In this document: positions 36,155 to 45,844 of the stretch, piece after piece
Layout of the letters: each line of letters starts with the position of its first letter
Numbering within the stretch: the first letter of the stretch is position 1
The notes under the pieces: generated by a model
Told to the model about the DNA's origin: nothing
What the model saw: the letters and a program-made list of their open reading frames with translations, nothing else
Databases searched by the model: none
Origin: Planococcus ruber
Lineage (GTDB): Bacteria; Bacillota; Bacilli; Bacillales_A; Planococcaceae
DNA length: 64,000 nt
Direction of reading: 5' to 3'
Assembly: GCF_022819085.1 (NCBI RefSeq)
Contig: NZ_JALHAG010000004.1
Span: forward strand, 372,001-436,000
Program-made: the position numbers and the translations under genes

Positions 36155-36595
36155 ATGCACATTAGTGAAAAAGAAATTGAAATCCGCTATGCGGAAACCG
36201 ATCAAATGGGCGTCGTCTACCACGCCAATTACATCATCTGGCTGGAAATCGGCCGGACGAAATTGATCGAAGACTTAGGGTTTACATATGCTGGAATGGA
36301 AGAAGACGGCTACCTGTCGCCGGTGACGGACATTTCAATCCAATACAAAGCCGCGCTTCGCTACGGCCAAAAAGCCATCGTGCGGACGTGGGTGGAAGAT
36401 CACGGCCGTTTGCGCACAACATACGGCTACGAAGTGCTCCACGAAGATGGGACACTTGCTGCGAAAGCGACATCCGAGCATGTCGTCGTGAAAAAAGACA
36501 CTTTCCGCCCCGTATCGATCCAGAAAATCTATCCGGAATGGCATGCGAAATACGAAGAAATCAAAAGGAAGTCACCCGATGGCGTTCGGAATTAA
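36155..36595 (+). CDS. yneP: Acyl-CoA thioesterase YneP (4HBT hot-dog fold)
   Basis: 146 aa. YAETDQMGVVYHANYIIWLEIGR holds the catalytic Asp of the 4-hydroxybenzoyl-CoA thioesterase family (Y-x-x-T/S-D-x-x-G-V-V-Y-H-x-x-Y). It hydrolyses acyl-CoA thioesters; the natural substrate is not known. AAAAGGA lies upstream of the ATG. It overlaps the next gene by 17 bases. Confidence 0.88.
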   Translation: MHISEKEIEIRYAETDQMGVVYHANYIIWLEIGRTKLIEDLGFTYAGMEEDGYLSPVTDISIQYKAALRYGQKAIVRTWVEDHGRLRTTYGYEVLHEDGTLAAKATSEHVVVKKDTFRPVSIQKIYPEWHAKYEEIKRKSPDGVRN

Positions 36596-36887
36596 GCGGG
36601 ACGAATTGAATCGCTGGAAGCAGGACGTGAAGGAAGAAAAAATCGCTTTTCTGACCCATTATTGGATCGATGAGCGCTTCCCGGGTTCGTCGACCGTCAC
36701 AAAAGTCGGCTGCAGCAATCTGGAAAAACTCGAAAAATGGGGCAGCCAATACGGGCTGAAACCGGAATGGATGGACCTGCGCGGCAACTATCCGCATTTT
36801 GACCTTTTTGGGGAACACCAGGTCCGCATCATGGAAGCCGAAGGCATGCTCGATCAATTGAATAAATTCAAAAAAGAAAAAGCGTGA
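36579..36887 (+). CDS. yneQ: YneQ-like small protein
   Basis: 102 aa soluble protein beginning MAFGIKRDELNRWKQDVKEE, with FLTHYWIDERFPGSSTVTKVGC and NYPHFDLFG. Family function unknown. The start at 36579 has AAAAGGA at 36563-36569 and overlaps the yneP stop, so translation is coupled. Identified by position and general resemblance. Confidence 0.75.
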   Translation: MAFGIKRDELNRWKQDVKEEKIAFLTHYWIDERFPGSSTVTKVGCSNLEKLEKWGSQYGLKPEWMDLRGNYPHFDLFGEHQVRIMEAEGMLDQLNKFKKEKA

Positions 36888-36905
36888 GGAGCCTCACGCT
36901 TTTTC
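36876..36905. terminator. Bidirectional terminator between yneQ and yneR
   Basis: AAAAAGCGTGAGG-AG-CCTCACGCTTTTT, overlapping both gene ends. Confidence 0.9.
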
Positions 36906-37214
36906 TTTTTCGTATGAATAATCCAGTTCGTGCAGGTCGTCATTAACCGAGACGACTAAGTCGTGGCCGTCAAAATACCAAATGTCCCGTTCTTCGATAT
37001 AGTAGGTCACTTGGTCCTGTTCGATTTTCACAGCCGCCTCGTCCGGCTCGTCTTTTGTGACGCCGAGCGAGAAGCCGGGCTGCAGATTTCCTGCGCCTCC
37101 GTAGCGGACGAAAAATCGCACGGTGTCGCCGGATTCAACTTCCATTTCGTTATGGAACCATGTAAATGCATCTTCAGTGATTTTGATTTCCACGTAATGT
37201 GCACGCCCTTTCAT
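36894..37214 (-). CDS. yneR: HesB-like protein YneR, lacking cysteines
   Basis: 106 aa with the A-type carrier (HesB/IscA) fold pattern: ITEDAFTWFHNEMEV, then VRFFVRYGGAGNLQPGFSLG. None of the three Cys needed for Fe-S binding is present, and in fact there is no Cys in the protein, so an Fe-S carrier role is unlikely. The ATG at 37214 is 4 bases after the plsY stop and lacks a good ribosome site; a GTG at 37193 would give the more usual N terminus. It is probably translated with plsY. Confidence 0.8.
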   Translation of the reverse strand: MKGRAHYVEIKITEDAFTWFHNEMEVESGDTVRFFVRYGGAGNLQPGFSLGVTKDEPDEAAVKIEQDQVTYYIEERDIWYFDGHDLVVSVNDDLHELDYSYEKEKA

Positions 37215-37218
37215 TCAG

Positions 37219-37812
37219 CTACAGCCATTTGACTTTTGGTTCCGTACCGGCTTTGATGCGGGCGATATTCGCCCGGTGCCGGAAAATGATAAATGATGCG
37301 AGGATGATGATGACGATCAAAAACGGATAATCCCCTGTGTTCAGTGCATAGATCAACGTATAGATGACCGCAACGACCGCAAGGATGATTGATGACAGCG
37401 ATACCATTTTAGTGATTTTCAAGGCAATCAGCAGAGCAACTACCGCCACGATGAACAAAGGCCATTGGTAGCCGAGCAAAATGCCGCCGGACGTCGCAAC
37501 CGCTTTGCCGCCTTTGAATTTCGCGAAAATCGGGAACATGTGGCCAATGACCGCAATGACCCCAAATACCAGCGGATGGATGTTGGTGTCCATATAAAGC
37601 GGAATGAGGGTTGCTGCCGTTCCTTTTAAAATATCGAGAACCGTCACCACAATGCCTGCTTTGATGCCGAGGGTGCGGAACGTATTGGTCGCGCCCAGAT
37701 TGCCGCTTCCTTTTGTCCGGATGTCCGTTTTATAAAAAATTTTCCCTACCCACAAAGCGGACGGGATCGAGCCGAGCAAATAGGCTAGTATGACTGGAAG
37801 CAAGATGTCCAT
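37219..37812 (-). CDS. plsY: Acyl-phosphate:glycerol-3-phosphate acyltransferase
   Basis: 197 aa, five membrane helices. It makes lysophosphatidic acid from acyl-phosphate, the first step of phospholipid synthesis. The motifs SGNLGATNTFRTLG near residue 37 and KGGKAVATSGG near 100 are the phosphate and G3P binding loops. AAAGGAG precedes the ATG. In B. subtilis this is yneS, in the same block. Confidence 0.96.
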   Translation of the reverse strand: MDILLPVILAYLLGSIPSALWVGKIFYKTDIRTKGSGNLGATNTFRTLGIKAGIVVTVLDILKGTAATLIPLYMDTNIHPLVFGVIAVIGHMFPIFAKFKGGKAVATSGGILLGYQWPLFIVAVVALLIALKITKMVSLSSIILAVVAVIYTLIYALNTGDYPFLIVIIILASFIIFRHRANIARIKAGTEPKVKWL

Positions 37813-37918
37813 GTTTAACTCCTTTAAACAGCTGATATTTATAGTTCAAGTTTAACATGAAGCGCATTCATCCGACAATATCGAGTGCCGGATTGCAAAT
37901 GCTGATTGCTGTCGGATA

Positions 37919-37927
37919 TGATACAAT
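37919..37927 (+). promoter_or_regulatory. Extended -10 promoter of yneT
   Basis: TG-A-TACAAT about 90 bp upstream of the yneT start; no clear -35. Confidence 0.45.
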
Positions 37928-38016
37928 AGAGGAACACAGCGGTTGATGAGTGAAATCATCGGCTTCGCATGATACTGTTAATGCAAAGAAAAACGGAAAA
38001 AGGACAGGTGAATTGC

Positions 38017-38424
38017 ATGAACAATCCAAGCCGTGAAGAAATCAAAAAAGTGTTGGATGCTGCAAAAACCATTGCAGTCGTGGGGCTTAGCCCGAACGTG
38101 AACCGGACGTCCTATATGGTTTCCGAAGCGATGCAAAAAGCGGGATACCGGATCATTCCGGTCAACCCGGCAGCCGATGAAGTCTTAGGGGAAAAGAGCT
38201 ACGCCTCTTTGCTGGATCTGCCGGAGCCGGTCGACATCGTCAACGTTTTCAGACGCAGTGAATTTTTACCGGATCTTGCGGAAGATTTCAAAAGGATCGA
38301 TTGCCCCGTGTTCTGGACGCAATTGAACGTTGTCGATGAAGAAGTCTTCAATGACTTGACCGAAAAAGGCTACACGGTCATCATGGACCGGTGCATCAAA
38401 GTGGAACATGCCATCCTTAAATAA
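38017..38424 (+). CDS. yneT: CoA-binding protein YneT
   Basis: 135 aa Rossmann-fold CoA_binding_2 domain. TIAVVGLSPNVNRTSYMV is the nucleotide-binding loop, IIPVNPAADEVLGEKSYASL the second strand-helix, and PVFWTQLNVVDEEV near the end is typical. It binds CoA in related structures; cellular role unknown. ATG at 38017 has AGGTG at 38006-38010; longer in-frame starts lack a site. Confidence 0.88.
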   Translation: MNNPSREEIKKVLDAAKTIAVVGLSPNVNRTSYMVSEAMQKAGYRIIPVNPAADEVLGEKSYASLLDLPEPVDIVNVFRRSEFLPDLAEDFKRIDCPVFWTQLNVVDEEVFNDLTEKGYTVIMDRCIKVEHAILK

Positions 38425-38437
38425 GATCACCAAGGGG

Positions 38438-38463
38438 AAGAGGGCGCAAAGCTCTCTTTTTCT
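38438..38463 (+). terminator. Terminator after yneT
   Basis: AAGAGGGC-GCAAA-GCTCTCTT (one G-U pair) with five T. Confidence 0.75.
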
Positions 38464-38470
38464 GTGATTA

Positions 38471-38530
38471 TTGACAGATAGCACCGTTATCGATACGATT
38501 AAAAGAGTGAGATGTACGAACAGATGTTTG
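38471..38530 (+). promoter_or_regulatory. parEC promoter with LexA-like box
   Basis: TTGACA, 17 bp, TACGAT (38471-38499) is a strong promoter. CGAACAGATGTTTG at 38517-38530 matches 13 of 14 positions of the LexA consensus CGAACRNRYGTTYC and lies just past the expected transcription start. As I recall, parEC is in the B. subtilis LexA regulon, which fits. Confidence 0.65.
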
Positions 38531-38544
38531 ATGGAGGGAAAGCA

Positions 38545-40515
38545 ATGGCCAAAATTCAAAATACGGCATACAACGAAGAAGCAATTCAAGTACTCGAAGG
38601 CCTAGATGCCGTTAGAAAACGCCCGGGTATGTATATCGGTTCAACCGATGCAAGAGGTTTGCACCACCTGGTCTATGAAATCGTCGACAACTCGGTCGAT
38701 GAAGCATTGGCCGGATTTGGTGAAAAAATAGATGTGACCATCCACGAAGACAATAGTTTAAGCGTACGGGATTACGGCCGGGGCATGCCCACAGGAATGC
38801 ATCGAAGCGGAAAACCGACGCCGGAAGTGATTTTGACCGTTTTGCACGCCGGAGGAAAGTTCGGACAAGGCGGCTATAAAACGAGTGGCGGACTCCACGG
38901 CGTGGGGGCTTCGGTCGTCAACGCATTGTCCAAATTCCTCGAAGTGACAATTCACCGCGACGGCAAAAAATACCGCCAGCGCTTTGAAAACGGCGGAAAG
39001 CCGATAACGACGCTCGAAGAAATCGGTTCGACTAAAGAAACCGGCACCTCGATCCATTTCCTGCCGGACGATACCATTTTCTCGTCAACCAAATACAATT
39101 ATGAAACCTTATGCGAGCGCTTGCGCGAATCTGCGTTTTTATTAAAAGGCTTAAAAATCGAGTTAACGGACAAACGCACGGATGCCCACGATACGTTTTT
39201 CTTTGAAACAGGAATTGAAGCGTTTGTCGGCTATTTGAACGAAGAAAAAGATGTTTTGCATCCTGTCGCTTATATAGAAGGCCAGCAGGAAGAGATGGAA
39301 GTCGAATTCGCTTTCCAGTTCAACGACGGCTATTCGGAAACGATTCTGTCCTTCGTCAACAACGTGCGAACTCGTGACGGCGGCACGCACGAAACCGGTG
39401 CGAAAGCCGCTATGACGCGTGTCTTCAATGACTACGCACGGAAAATCAATTTGCTGAAAGACAAAGACAAGAACCTGGAAGGCTCAGACATCCGCGAAGG
39501 ATTAGCGGCGATTGTATCGGTCCGCATTCCGGAAGCGCTGCTGCAGTTTGAAGGGCAGACGAAAAGCAAGCTCGGCACGAGCGAAGCCCGCAGCGTCGTC
39601 GATGCTGTCGTATCGCAGAAATTGATGTATTTCCTTGAGGAAAATGCGGAGCTGAGTGCATCGCTTGTACGAAAAGCCATCCGTGCTTCCCAGGCCCGCT
39701 TAGCGGCAAGAAAAGCACGGGAAGATGCCCGCAACGGCAAAAAACGCAAGAAATCGGATGCATTATTGTCCGGTAAATTGACGCCGGCCCAGTCCCGCAA
39801 CGCGGCGAAAAACGAACTCTACTTAGTCGAGGGGGATTCTGCCGGCGGCTCCGCGAAGCAAGGCCGCGACCGGACCTTCCAGGCGATCTTGCCGCTCCGC
39901 GGAAAAGTCGTCAACACCGAAAAAGCGAAACTCGAAGAAATCATGAAAAACGAGGAAATTTCGACGATCATCCACGCCATTGGCGGAGGCGTATCAGCGG
40001 ATTTCTCCATTGACGACATCGCCTACAACAAAGTCATCATCATGACCGATGCGGATACAGACGGCGCGCATATTCAAGTGCTGCTGTTGACGTTCTTCTA
40101 CCGCTACATGAAACCATTGATCGAAGCCGGAAAAGTCTTTATTGCCTTGCCTCCGCTCTACAAAGTATCAAAGGGCGCCGGCAAGAAAGAAGTGGTCGAC
40201 TACGCATGGACGGAAGCGGATCTTGAAGCTTCCACCAAAAAAGTCGGCAAAGGCTATATGCTGCAGCGCTATAAAGGACTTGGCGAGATGAACGCGGACC
40301 AATTATGGGAAACGACGATGAATCCGGAGACGCGGACTTTGATCCGCGTGACGATTGAAGACGGCGCACGCGCTGAACGCAGAATCACGACCTTAATGGG
40401 CGATAAAGTAGAACCAAGAAGGAAATGGATTGAAAGCAACGTCGACTTCGGCATGGAGGAAGACGCCAATATTCTAGAAAATGATTTGATTCATGCTGAG
40501 GAGGAGCTTGTATGA
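38545..40515 (+). CDS. parE: DNA topoisomerase IV subunit B
   Basis: 656 aa GHKL ATPase subunit that powers decatenation of daughter chromosomes. ATP site motifs: [10 protein letters not shown] near residue 50 and [15 protein letters not shown] near 115; TOPRIM domain [15 protein letters not shown] near 430 and DADTDGAHI near 505. GGAGGG at 38533-38538. It overlaps parC by ATGA. ParE rather than GyrB because of the parC partner and the yneT-parE-parC order. Confidence 0.97.
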   Translation: MAKIQNTAYNEEAIQVLEGLDAVRKRPGMYIGSTDARGLHHLVYEIVDNSVDEALAGFGEKIDVTIHEDNSLSVRDYGRGMPTGMHRSGKPTPEVILTVLHAGGKFGQGGYKTSGGLHGVGASVVNALSKFLEVTIHRDGKKYRQRFENGGKPITTLEEIGSTKETGTSIHFLPDDTIFSSTKYNYETLCERLRESAFLLKGLKIELTDKRTDAHDTFFFETGIEAFVGYLNEEKDVLHPVAYIEGQQEEMEVEFAFQFNDGYSETILSFVNNVRTRDGGTHETGAKAAMTRVFNDYARKINLLKDKDKNLEGSDIREGLAAIVSVRIPEALLQFEGQTKSKLGTSEARSVVDAVVSQKLMYFLEENAELSASLVRKAIRASQARLAARKAREDARNGKKRKKSDALLSGKLTPAQSRNAAKNELYLVEGDSAGGSAKQGRDRTFQAILPLRGKVVNTEKAKLEEIMKNEEISTIIHAIGGGVSADFSIDDIAYNKVIIMTDADTDGAHIQVLLLTFFYRYMKPLIEAGKVFIALPPLYKVSKGAGKKEVVDYAWTEADLEASTKKVGKGYMLQRYKGLGEMNADQLWETTMNPETRTLIRVTIEDGARAERRITTLMGDKVEPRRKWIESNVDFGMEEDANILENDLIHAEEELV

Positions 40516-42944
40516 CACAAACCGAACGTTACCAAGATCTGCCATTAGAAGAAGTCATCGGCGATCGGTTTGGGCGCTATAGCAAATACATCATCCAGGA
40601 CCGCGCACTGCCCGATGCCCGGGACGGCTTAAAGCCTGTACAGCGGCGGATCCTTTACGCGATGTACAAAGAAGGCAATACAAATGACAAGGCATTCCGC
40701 AAATCGGCGAAAACCGTCGGGAATGTTATCGGCAATTACCACCCGCACGGAGACAGTTCTGTCTATGAAGCCATGGTGCGTTTGAGCCAGGACTGGAAAA
40801 TCCGCCACATGCTCGTAGAAATGCACGGAAACAACGGGTCGATGGACGGCGATTCACCGGCAGCCATGCGTTATACGGAAGCGCGGCTATCCGCGATTTC
40901 CTCGGAATTGCTGCGCGATATTGATAAACGGACCGTTGAATTCATTCCGAACTTCGATGATTCGGATATGGAGCCAACCGTCTTGCCGTCGCGCTTCCCG
41001 AATCTATTAGTCAACGGCTCGACCGGTATTTCGGCCGGTTATGCTACCGATATTCCGCCCCATGCCTTGCACGAAGTATTGGATGCTGTATTGATGCGCA
41101 TGGACAATCCGAAAGCGACCGTTGACGAGTTGATGACCGTCATCCATGGACCGGATTTCCCGACAGGGGGAATTATCCAAGGAGTGGACGGCATTAAAAA
41201 GGCTTATGAAACCGGTAAAGGAAAAATCATTGTCCGCTCAAGAGCCGCTATTGAACCGCTTAAAGGCGGAAAAGAGCAGATCGTCATCACCGAAATTCCA
41301 TTCGAAGTCAATAAAGCTTCGATGATCAAAAAAATCGACGACCACCGCTTTGACCGCAAATTGGAAGGGATCTCTGAAGTTCGCGACGAGTCGGATAGAA
41401 GTGGGCTGCGCATTGTCATCGAATTGAAAAAAGACGTGGATGCGAACGGCATTTTGAATTATCTCTACAAAAATACCGATTTGCAAGTCAGCTATAACTT
41501 CAATATGGTGGCGATTTACAACCGCCGTCCAACGATGATGACGCTGCCGACGATGCTCGATGCGTATATTGACCACCAAAAAGAGATCGTGACGAAACGC
41601 TCGGAATTTGATCTGCAAAAAGCCAATGACCGCATGCATATTGTCGAAGGATTGATCAAAGCGCTATCTATTCTGGATAAAGTCATCAAAACGATCCGCG
41701 CTTCGAAAGACAAACGCGATGCGAAAAATAATTTAATCGCTTCCTACGCGTTTTCGGAAGCCCAGGCAGAAGCCATCGTTTCCTTGCAGCTATACCGCTT
41801 GACGAACACCGATATCACGGAACTGAAAGCGGAAGCGGAGAGCTTGAAAAAGCTGATTGCGGAATTGACGGGAATTTTGACAAGCGCTACGAAACTGAAG
41901 AATGTCATCAAGAAAGAATTGGCGAATGTCCGCAAGCAATTTGCAGAGCCGCGCCGCTCTTCCATTGAAGAGAAAATCCAGGAAATCACGATTACCCGCG
42001 AAGTGATGATTCCGAGTGAAGATGTGGTAGTCACCGTAACAAAAGAAGGATACGTGAAACGTACAAGCACCCGCTCGCACGCGGCATCCAACGGCCAGGA
42101 TTTTGCGATGAAAGAGACGGACCATCTGCTGTTTGAAGGCAATCTGAATACGCAAAATACCATTTTGCTGTTTACAACGGCCGGCAACTTTGTCTACCAG
42201 CCGGTGAATGAATTGCCGGATATTAAATGGAAAGACTTAGGCCAGCATTTATCAAGCATTGTGCAGTTGGAGCCGAATGAATCGATTCTTGCAGCATATC
42301 CGTTTGAGAATTTCGAAGACGACGCTTATATCTTGACTGTCTCGAAAAACGGATTGGTCAAACGCTCTGCCTTGAAGGACTATCATGTGCAGCGCTATTC
42401 CCGTGCAATCAAAACAATGAATTTGAAAAAAGACGATGCTATGATTTTTGCCGGGGTGATGAAAAAAGAAACCGAACTTTTCATCGGAACAAACCAAGCA
42501 TATGGCGTGCGATTCCCAATTGAAGAAATTCCGGTTACAGGGCTTCGTACAGCCGGCGTTAAAGGCGTCAATTTAAAAGACGGCGACGAAGTGGTATCTG
42601 CCATCCTGATCAATCCGGATGAGAAACAGGATTTGATTTTGGTAACACACCGTGGAGCTGCGAAAAAAATGAAGCTTCAGGAATTTGAAGTAGGGAGCCG
42701 GGCGAAGCGTGGTGTGGTCATGCTGCGCGAGTTGAAATCGAACCCTCACCGAGTAGTTGCTGTTATGGCCGCTGCCGGGAAGGAAGAAGTGCTTCTTGAA
42801 ACAGCTAAAGGCATACGCATGAATCTGCCAGCGAATAACTTGAAGACGGTTGACCGCTATTCGAATGGATCGTTCATCTTAGATGAAGGGGCGGATGGAA
42901 AAGTCATTGCCGCATATCGGATAGAAACGAAAACAGAAGAATAG
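40512..42944 (+). CDS. parC: DNA topoisomerase IV subunit A
   Basis: 810 aa DNA-cleaving subunit. The catalytic Tyr 121 is in [11 protein letters not shown]; the quinolone-resistance region GDSSVYEA has Ser 82 and Glu 86, the positions equivalent to S. aureus GrlA Ser 80 and Glu 84, so it looks quinolone-susceptible. The C-terminal beta-pinwheel starts near residue 500. Coupled to parE, ending with a terminator. Confidence 0.97.
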   Translation: MTQTERYQDLPLEEVIGDRFGRYSKYIIQDRALPDARDGLKPVQRRILYAMYKEGNTNDKAFRKSAKTVGNVIGNYHPHGDSSVYEAMVRLSQDWKIRHMLVEMHGNNGSMDGDSPAAMRYTEARLSAISSELLRDIDKRTVEFIPNFDDSDMEPTVLPSRFPNLLVNGSTGISAGYATDIPPHALHEVLDAVLMRMDNPKATVDELMTVIHGPDFPTGGIIQGVDGIKKAYETGKGKIIVRSRAAIEPLKGGKEQIVITEIPFEVNKASMIKKIDDHRFDRKLEGISEVRDESDRSGLRIVIELKKDVDANGILNYLYKNTDLQVSYNFNMVAIYNRRPTMMTLPTMLDAYIDHQKEIVTKRSEFDLQKANDRMHIVEGLIKALSILDKVIKTIRASKDKRDAKNNLIASYAFSEAQAEAIVSLQLYRLTNTDITELKAEAESLKKLIAELTGILTSATKLKNVIKKELANVRKQFAEPRRSSIEEKIQEITITREVMIPSEDVVVTVTKEGYVKRTSTRSHAASNGQDFAMKETDHLLFEGNLNTQNTILLFTTAGNFVYQPVNELPDIKWKDLGQHLSSIVQLEPNESILAAYPFENFEDDAYILTVSKNGLVKRSALKDYHVQRYSRAIKTMNLKKDDAMIFAGVMKKETELFIGTNQAYGVRFPIEEIPVTGLRTAGVKGVNLKDGDEVVSAILINPDEKQDLILVTHRGAAKKMKLQEFEVGSRAKRGVVMLRELKSNPHRVVAVMAAAGKEEVLLETAKGIRMNLPANNLKTVDRYSNGSFILDEGADGKVIAAYRIETKTEE

Positions 42945-42950
42945 ACTTTA

Positions 42951-42981
42951 AAAAGCACTGTCCTTGGGCAGTGTTTTTTTT
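42951..42981 (+). terminator. Terminator after parC
   Basis: AGCACTG-TCCTTGGG-CAGTGTT with eight T. Confidence 0.88.
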
Positions 42982-43007
42982 GGTATGTAGAGGACTAGAA
43001 TTGATAC

Positions 43008-43076
43008 ATAAGCAAACGCTTATAGAATTAATAAATTTATTATGTATACTAACTCAATTGAATTTGAAATCATTCA
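43008..43076 (+). promoter_or_regulatory. Control region of the acyl-CoA ligase gene, with FadR-like site
   Basis: An inverted repeat ATAAGC-AAAC-GCTTAT (43008-43023), a TATACT -10 candidate (43045-43050), and TGAATTTGAAATCATTCA (43059-43076), which matches 14 of 18 positions of the B. subtilis FadR operator. The remaining AT-rich bases to 43265 show nothing I can name. FadR repression relieved by long-chain acyl-CoA would suit the ligase downstream. Confidence 0.45.
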
Positions 43077-43265
43077 TATAAGTCCATACTTATTGATTAA
43101 ATAAATAAATTATGTAAACAAAACATAATCATATAGCATGACCGAATGGCCACTCCTCTAATTGTCGGTGAATTCCGACGATTCATTTGACACTCTTTCT
43201 CCACAGAAATATACTTGATCTATTGCAGAGGCAAAATCTTTGGATATAAGGGAGGAACGTTTATT

Positions 43266-44861
43266 ATGTTTGCACCTTTAACACCGCTCGATTGGAAACG
43301 CCGTGCGATCAAGTACTATCCTGACAAGACGGCGGTCATTGATGAAGAAAAGTCGTTTACATACCGGGAATTTGGTAAGCGCACCGATCAATTGTCTCTA
43401 GCCCTACATAATGCAGGCATCCAAAAGGGCGACCATGTAGCGGTCATGCTGCCGAATACCCACTATATGCTGGAAAGCTTCTATGGCATTTGCCAGCTAG
43501 GTGCGGTCATGGTTCCGCTGAATTACCGCCTGACTGCTAAAGACTTGGAATACATCATTCGCCATAGCGATGCACGGATGTTGATCGTCGATGCCGAATT
43601 CGGGAAAATCATTGAAACTATCCAAAAAGAATTGCCAATTGAAAAATATATTGTCGTCGAAGTGGACGGACATGGCTCAAGCATTGAGGGAGAAACGTAT
43701 GAATCGTTTATTGCTTCATCCGGAAGCGAAGGGCAATTGCCTGAAGGCGAGATCGACGAAAATCAGATGCTGACGTTAAACTACACAAGCGGCACGACTT
43801 CAAACCCTAAAGGCGTGATGCTGACGCACCGCAGCAATTATTTAAATGCGGCAAACTTTCTGCATCATCTGAATGTCACCCATGATGATGTCTATCTGCA
43901 CACCTTGCCGATGTTTCATGCCAATGGCTGGGGCGGGATCTGGGCATTGACAGCTGCCGGCGGGACGCATGTGTGCCTTCGGAAAGTGGATCCTCCGCTC
44001 ATACTCGAGCTATTTGAGAAACACCGCATTTCGCTTCTTTGCGGGGCTCCGACCGTCGTGAACATGCTTGTCAATGAACCGAAGTCAAAACAAGTGAAAA
44101 TCACCACCAATCCGCGGATGGCGACAGCCGGGGCTCCGCCTGCTGCCGCATTGATCGCAAAAGCCCAGCAGATTCTCGGCTTGAACATGATGCATGTCTA
44201 CGGGTTAACGGAGACGTCCCCGTTCATCCTTTATTGTGAATGGAAAAAGGAGTTTAACAGCAAAACGCCGGAAGAACAGGCAGAAATAAAAGCGCGGCAA
44301 GGAATTGAACTGGCCTTCAACGGAGAAACGAAAGTGGTCAATCAAGAAGATGGCCGTGAAGTGGCCTGGAACGGCAAAGAACTCGGCGAAATCATCACAC
44401 GCGGCAACGTCGTTATGAGCGGCTACTACAAGGATCCTGAAAAAACAGCGGAAGCGATCAAAGATGGCTGGTTTTATACAGGCGATTTAGCCGTTACTTA
44501 TCCAGATGGCTATATCGAGATCCAGGACCGGATCAAGGACATGATCATTTCAGGGGGCGAGAATATCTCGTCTACGGAAATCGAGGGCGTGCTTTACCAG
44601 CATGCCGACGTGATGGAAGTCGCCGTCATTGCCGTGCCGGATGAAAAATGGGGCGAAGTGCCAAAAGCCATTATTGTGCTGCAGCCGGGAGCAACGGTAA
44701 CAGAACAAGAAATCATCGATTATACGCGTTCGAAAATGGCGCACTTTAAAGCGCCGAAATCGATTGAATTTGTTGAAGCACTGCCGAAAACAGCGACAGG
44801 AAAACTGCAAAAGTTCCGGCTGCGGGAAATGTATTGGAACAGCTCGAAAAAAGTAAATTGA
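43266..44861 (+). CDS. Fatty acyl-CoA ligase (AMP-forming)
   Basis: 531 aa ANL-superfamily enzyme that adenylates a carboxylic acid and transfers it to CoA. The P-loop motif YTSGTTSNPKGVM is near residue 176, then YGLTETSP, GWFYTGDLA near 402 and the C-terminal TGKLQKFRLR lysine motif near 515. Size and HANGWGGIW sequence suggest medium/long-chain acids (AlkK/LcfB-like). AAGGGAGG at 43248-43255 supports ATG 43266. The FadR-like site upstream supports a role in beta-oxidation. Confidence 0.88.
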   Translation: MFAPLTPLDWKRRAIKYYPDKTAVIDEEKSFTYREFGKRTDQLSLALHNAGIQKGDHVAVMLPNTHYMLESFYGICQLGAVMVPLNYRLTAKDLEYIIRHSDARMLIVDAEFGKIIETIQKELPIEKYIVVEVDGHGSSIEGETYESFIASSGSEGQLPEGEIDENQMLTLNYTSGTTSNPKGVMLTHRSNYLNAANFLHHLNVTHDDVYLHTLPMFHANGWGGIWALTAAGGTHVCLRKVDPPLILELFEKHRISLLCGAPTVVNMLVNEPKSKQVKITTNPRMATAGAPPAAALIAKAQQILGLNMMHVYGLTETSPFILYCEWKKEFNSKTPEEQAEIKARQGIELAFNGETKVVNQEDGREVAWNGKELGEIITRGNVVMSGYYKDPEKTAEAIKDGWFYTGDLAVTYPDGYIEIQDRIKDMIISGGENISSTEIEGVLYQHADVMEVAVIAVPDEKWGEVPKAIIVLQPGATVTEQEIIDYTRSKMAHFKAPKSIEFVEALPKTATGKLQKFRLREMYWNSSKKVN

Positions 44862-44868
44862 TCATTGA

Positions 44869-44895
44869 AGGAAGCAAACTGCTTCCGTTTTTGTT
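44869..44895 (+). terminator. Terminator after the acyl-CoA ligase
   Basis: GGAAGCA-AAC-TGCTTCC followed by GTTTTTG. Confidence 0.82.
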
Positions 44896-44922
44896 TGAGA
44901 AAGAAAGGAAGGAAGGACGCCA

Positions 44923-45549
44923 GTGGATAGCATCATATTTGATTTAGATGGAACGTTATGGGATTCCCGGAAAATCGTCGCTGCTGCGTGGAACGCCGCA
45001 ATCGAGCAAAACAAGCTGGACGCTGAGCCGATCACGGTCGAAGATTTAAAATCGACGATGGGCCTTCAAATGCCGGACATCATGAAGAAACTGTTTCCGC
45101 AATATGATGAGACGGCGAGGAATGAGTTGATCGAGACGTGCGGGGAAATTGAATGCGTTTATTTGAAGAAAAGCGGAGGGGTGCTTTACCCCGAGGTGAA
45201 GGAAATTATCGGCCAGCTCGCAGAAAAGTATCCGCTCTACATCATCAGCAATTGCCAAGAAGGCTATATTGAAGCTTTTCTCGCTTTCCATGAGATGGAG
45301 GAGTATTTTAAGGATTTTGAAAATCCGGGAAGAACAGGATTGACGAAAGGCGAAAACATTCAGCTGCTGATGGAGCGGAACGGGCTGAAGGATCCAATTT
45401 ATGTAGGCGATACAATAGGCGATCAGCAAGCGGCTGGGTATGCCGGAATTCCTTTTGTCTATGCTGCGTATGGCTTTGGCGAAGTAGAAAGCTTCGACCA
45501 AAAAATTGACCGTTTTGAACACCTGCTTGAAGTCGCAGAGCTCGCTTGA
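44923..45549 (+). CDS. HAD superfamily phosphatase
   Basis: 208 aa HAD subclass I hydrolase. Motif I DLDGTLWDS at residues 7-15 (nucleophile Asp 7), motif II IISNCQEG near 107, a Lys in LTKGENI near 142 (motif III) and motif IV VGDTIGDQQAAGYAG near 158. The cap region of about 85 helical residues fits phosphoglycolate phosphatase or beta-phosphoglucomutase relatives; the substrate is open. GTG start at 44923 with GGAAGGA upstream. Confidence 0.85.
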   Translation: MDSIIFDLDGTLWDSRKIVAAAWNAAIEQNKLDAEPITVEDLKSTMGLQMPDIMKKLFPQYDETARNELIETCGEIECVYLKKSGGVLYPEVKEIIGQLAEKYPLYIISNCQEGYIEAFLAFHEMEEYFKDFENPGRTGLTKGENIQLLMERNGLKDPIYVGDTIGDQQAAGYAGIPFVYAAYGFGEVESFDQKIDRFEHLLEVAELA

Positions 45550-45574
45550 TCTCTCGCATCTCTATTTTTTAAGA

Positions 45575-45608
45575 AAGGAAGGGCTTACATTCACAGCCCT
45601 TCTTTTTT
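45575..45608 (+). terminator. Terminator after the HAD gene
   Basis: GAAAGGAAGGGCT/AGCCCTTCTTTT arms with a 9-nt loop and T run. Confidence 0.85.
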
Positions 45609-45718
45609 GTTTGCCCTGAATGAGGTAGTATGGACAAAGGAGAAAAAAACGGGCTGCAGAATCCCCTTGGCGGTTATAGAAGAAATACAGAAAGACACTT
45701 GGTTGGCCGGACGACGAT

Positions 45719-45741
45719 AAAAAGGGGAGGCAGGCCCCTTT
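45719..45741 (+). promoter_or_regulatory. Hairpin in the leader of the MFS exporter gene
   Basis: AAAAGGGG-AGGCAGG-CCCCTTTT, about 105 bp upstream of the exporter start, within a 236-bp leader (45609-45844). The T run is short, so it may be an attenuator, or simply a weak terminator. Nothing else is recognised in the leader; an overlapping open frame from 45630 looks spurious. Confidence 0.35.
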
Positions 45742-45844
45742 TGAAAATTGCCGGGTCAAGCAACCATCCTTCGCACACCAAGCGGCCATCCTGCATTGTC
45801 CAAACCGAAACATGTAGATTTATGATTATTGGAGGAACTCATTC

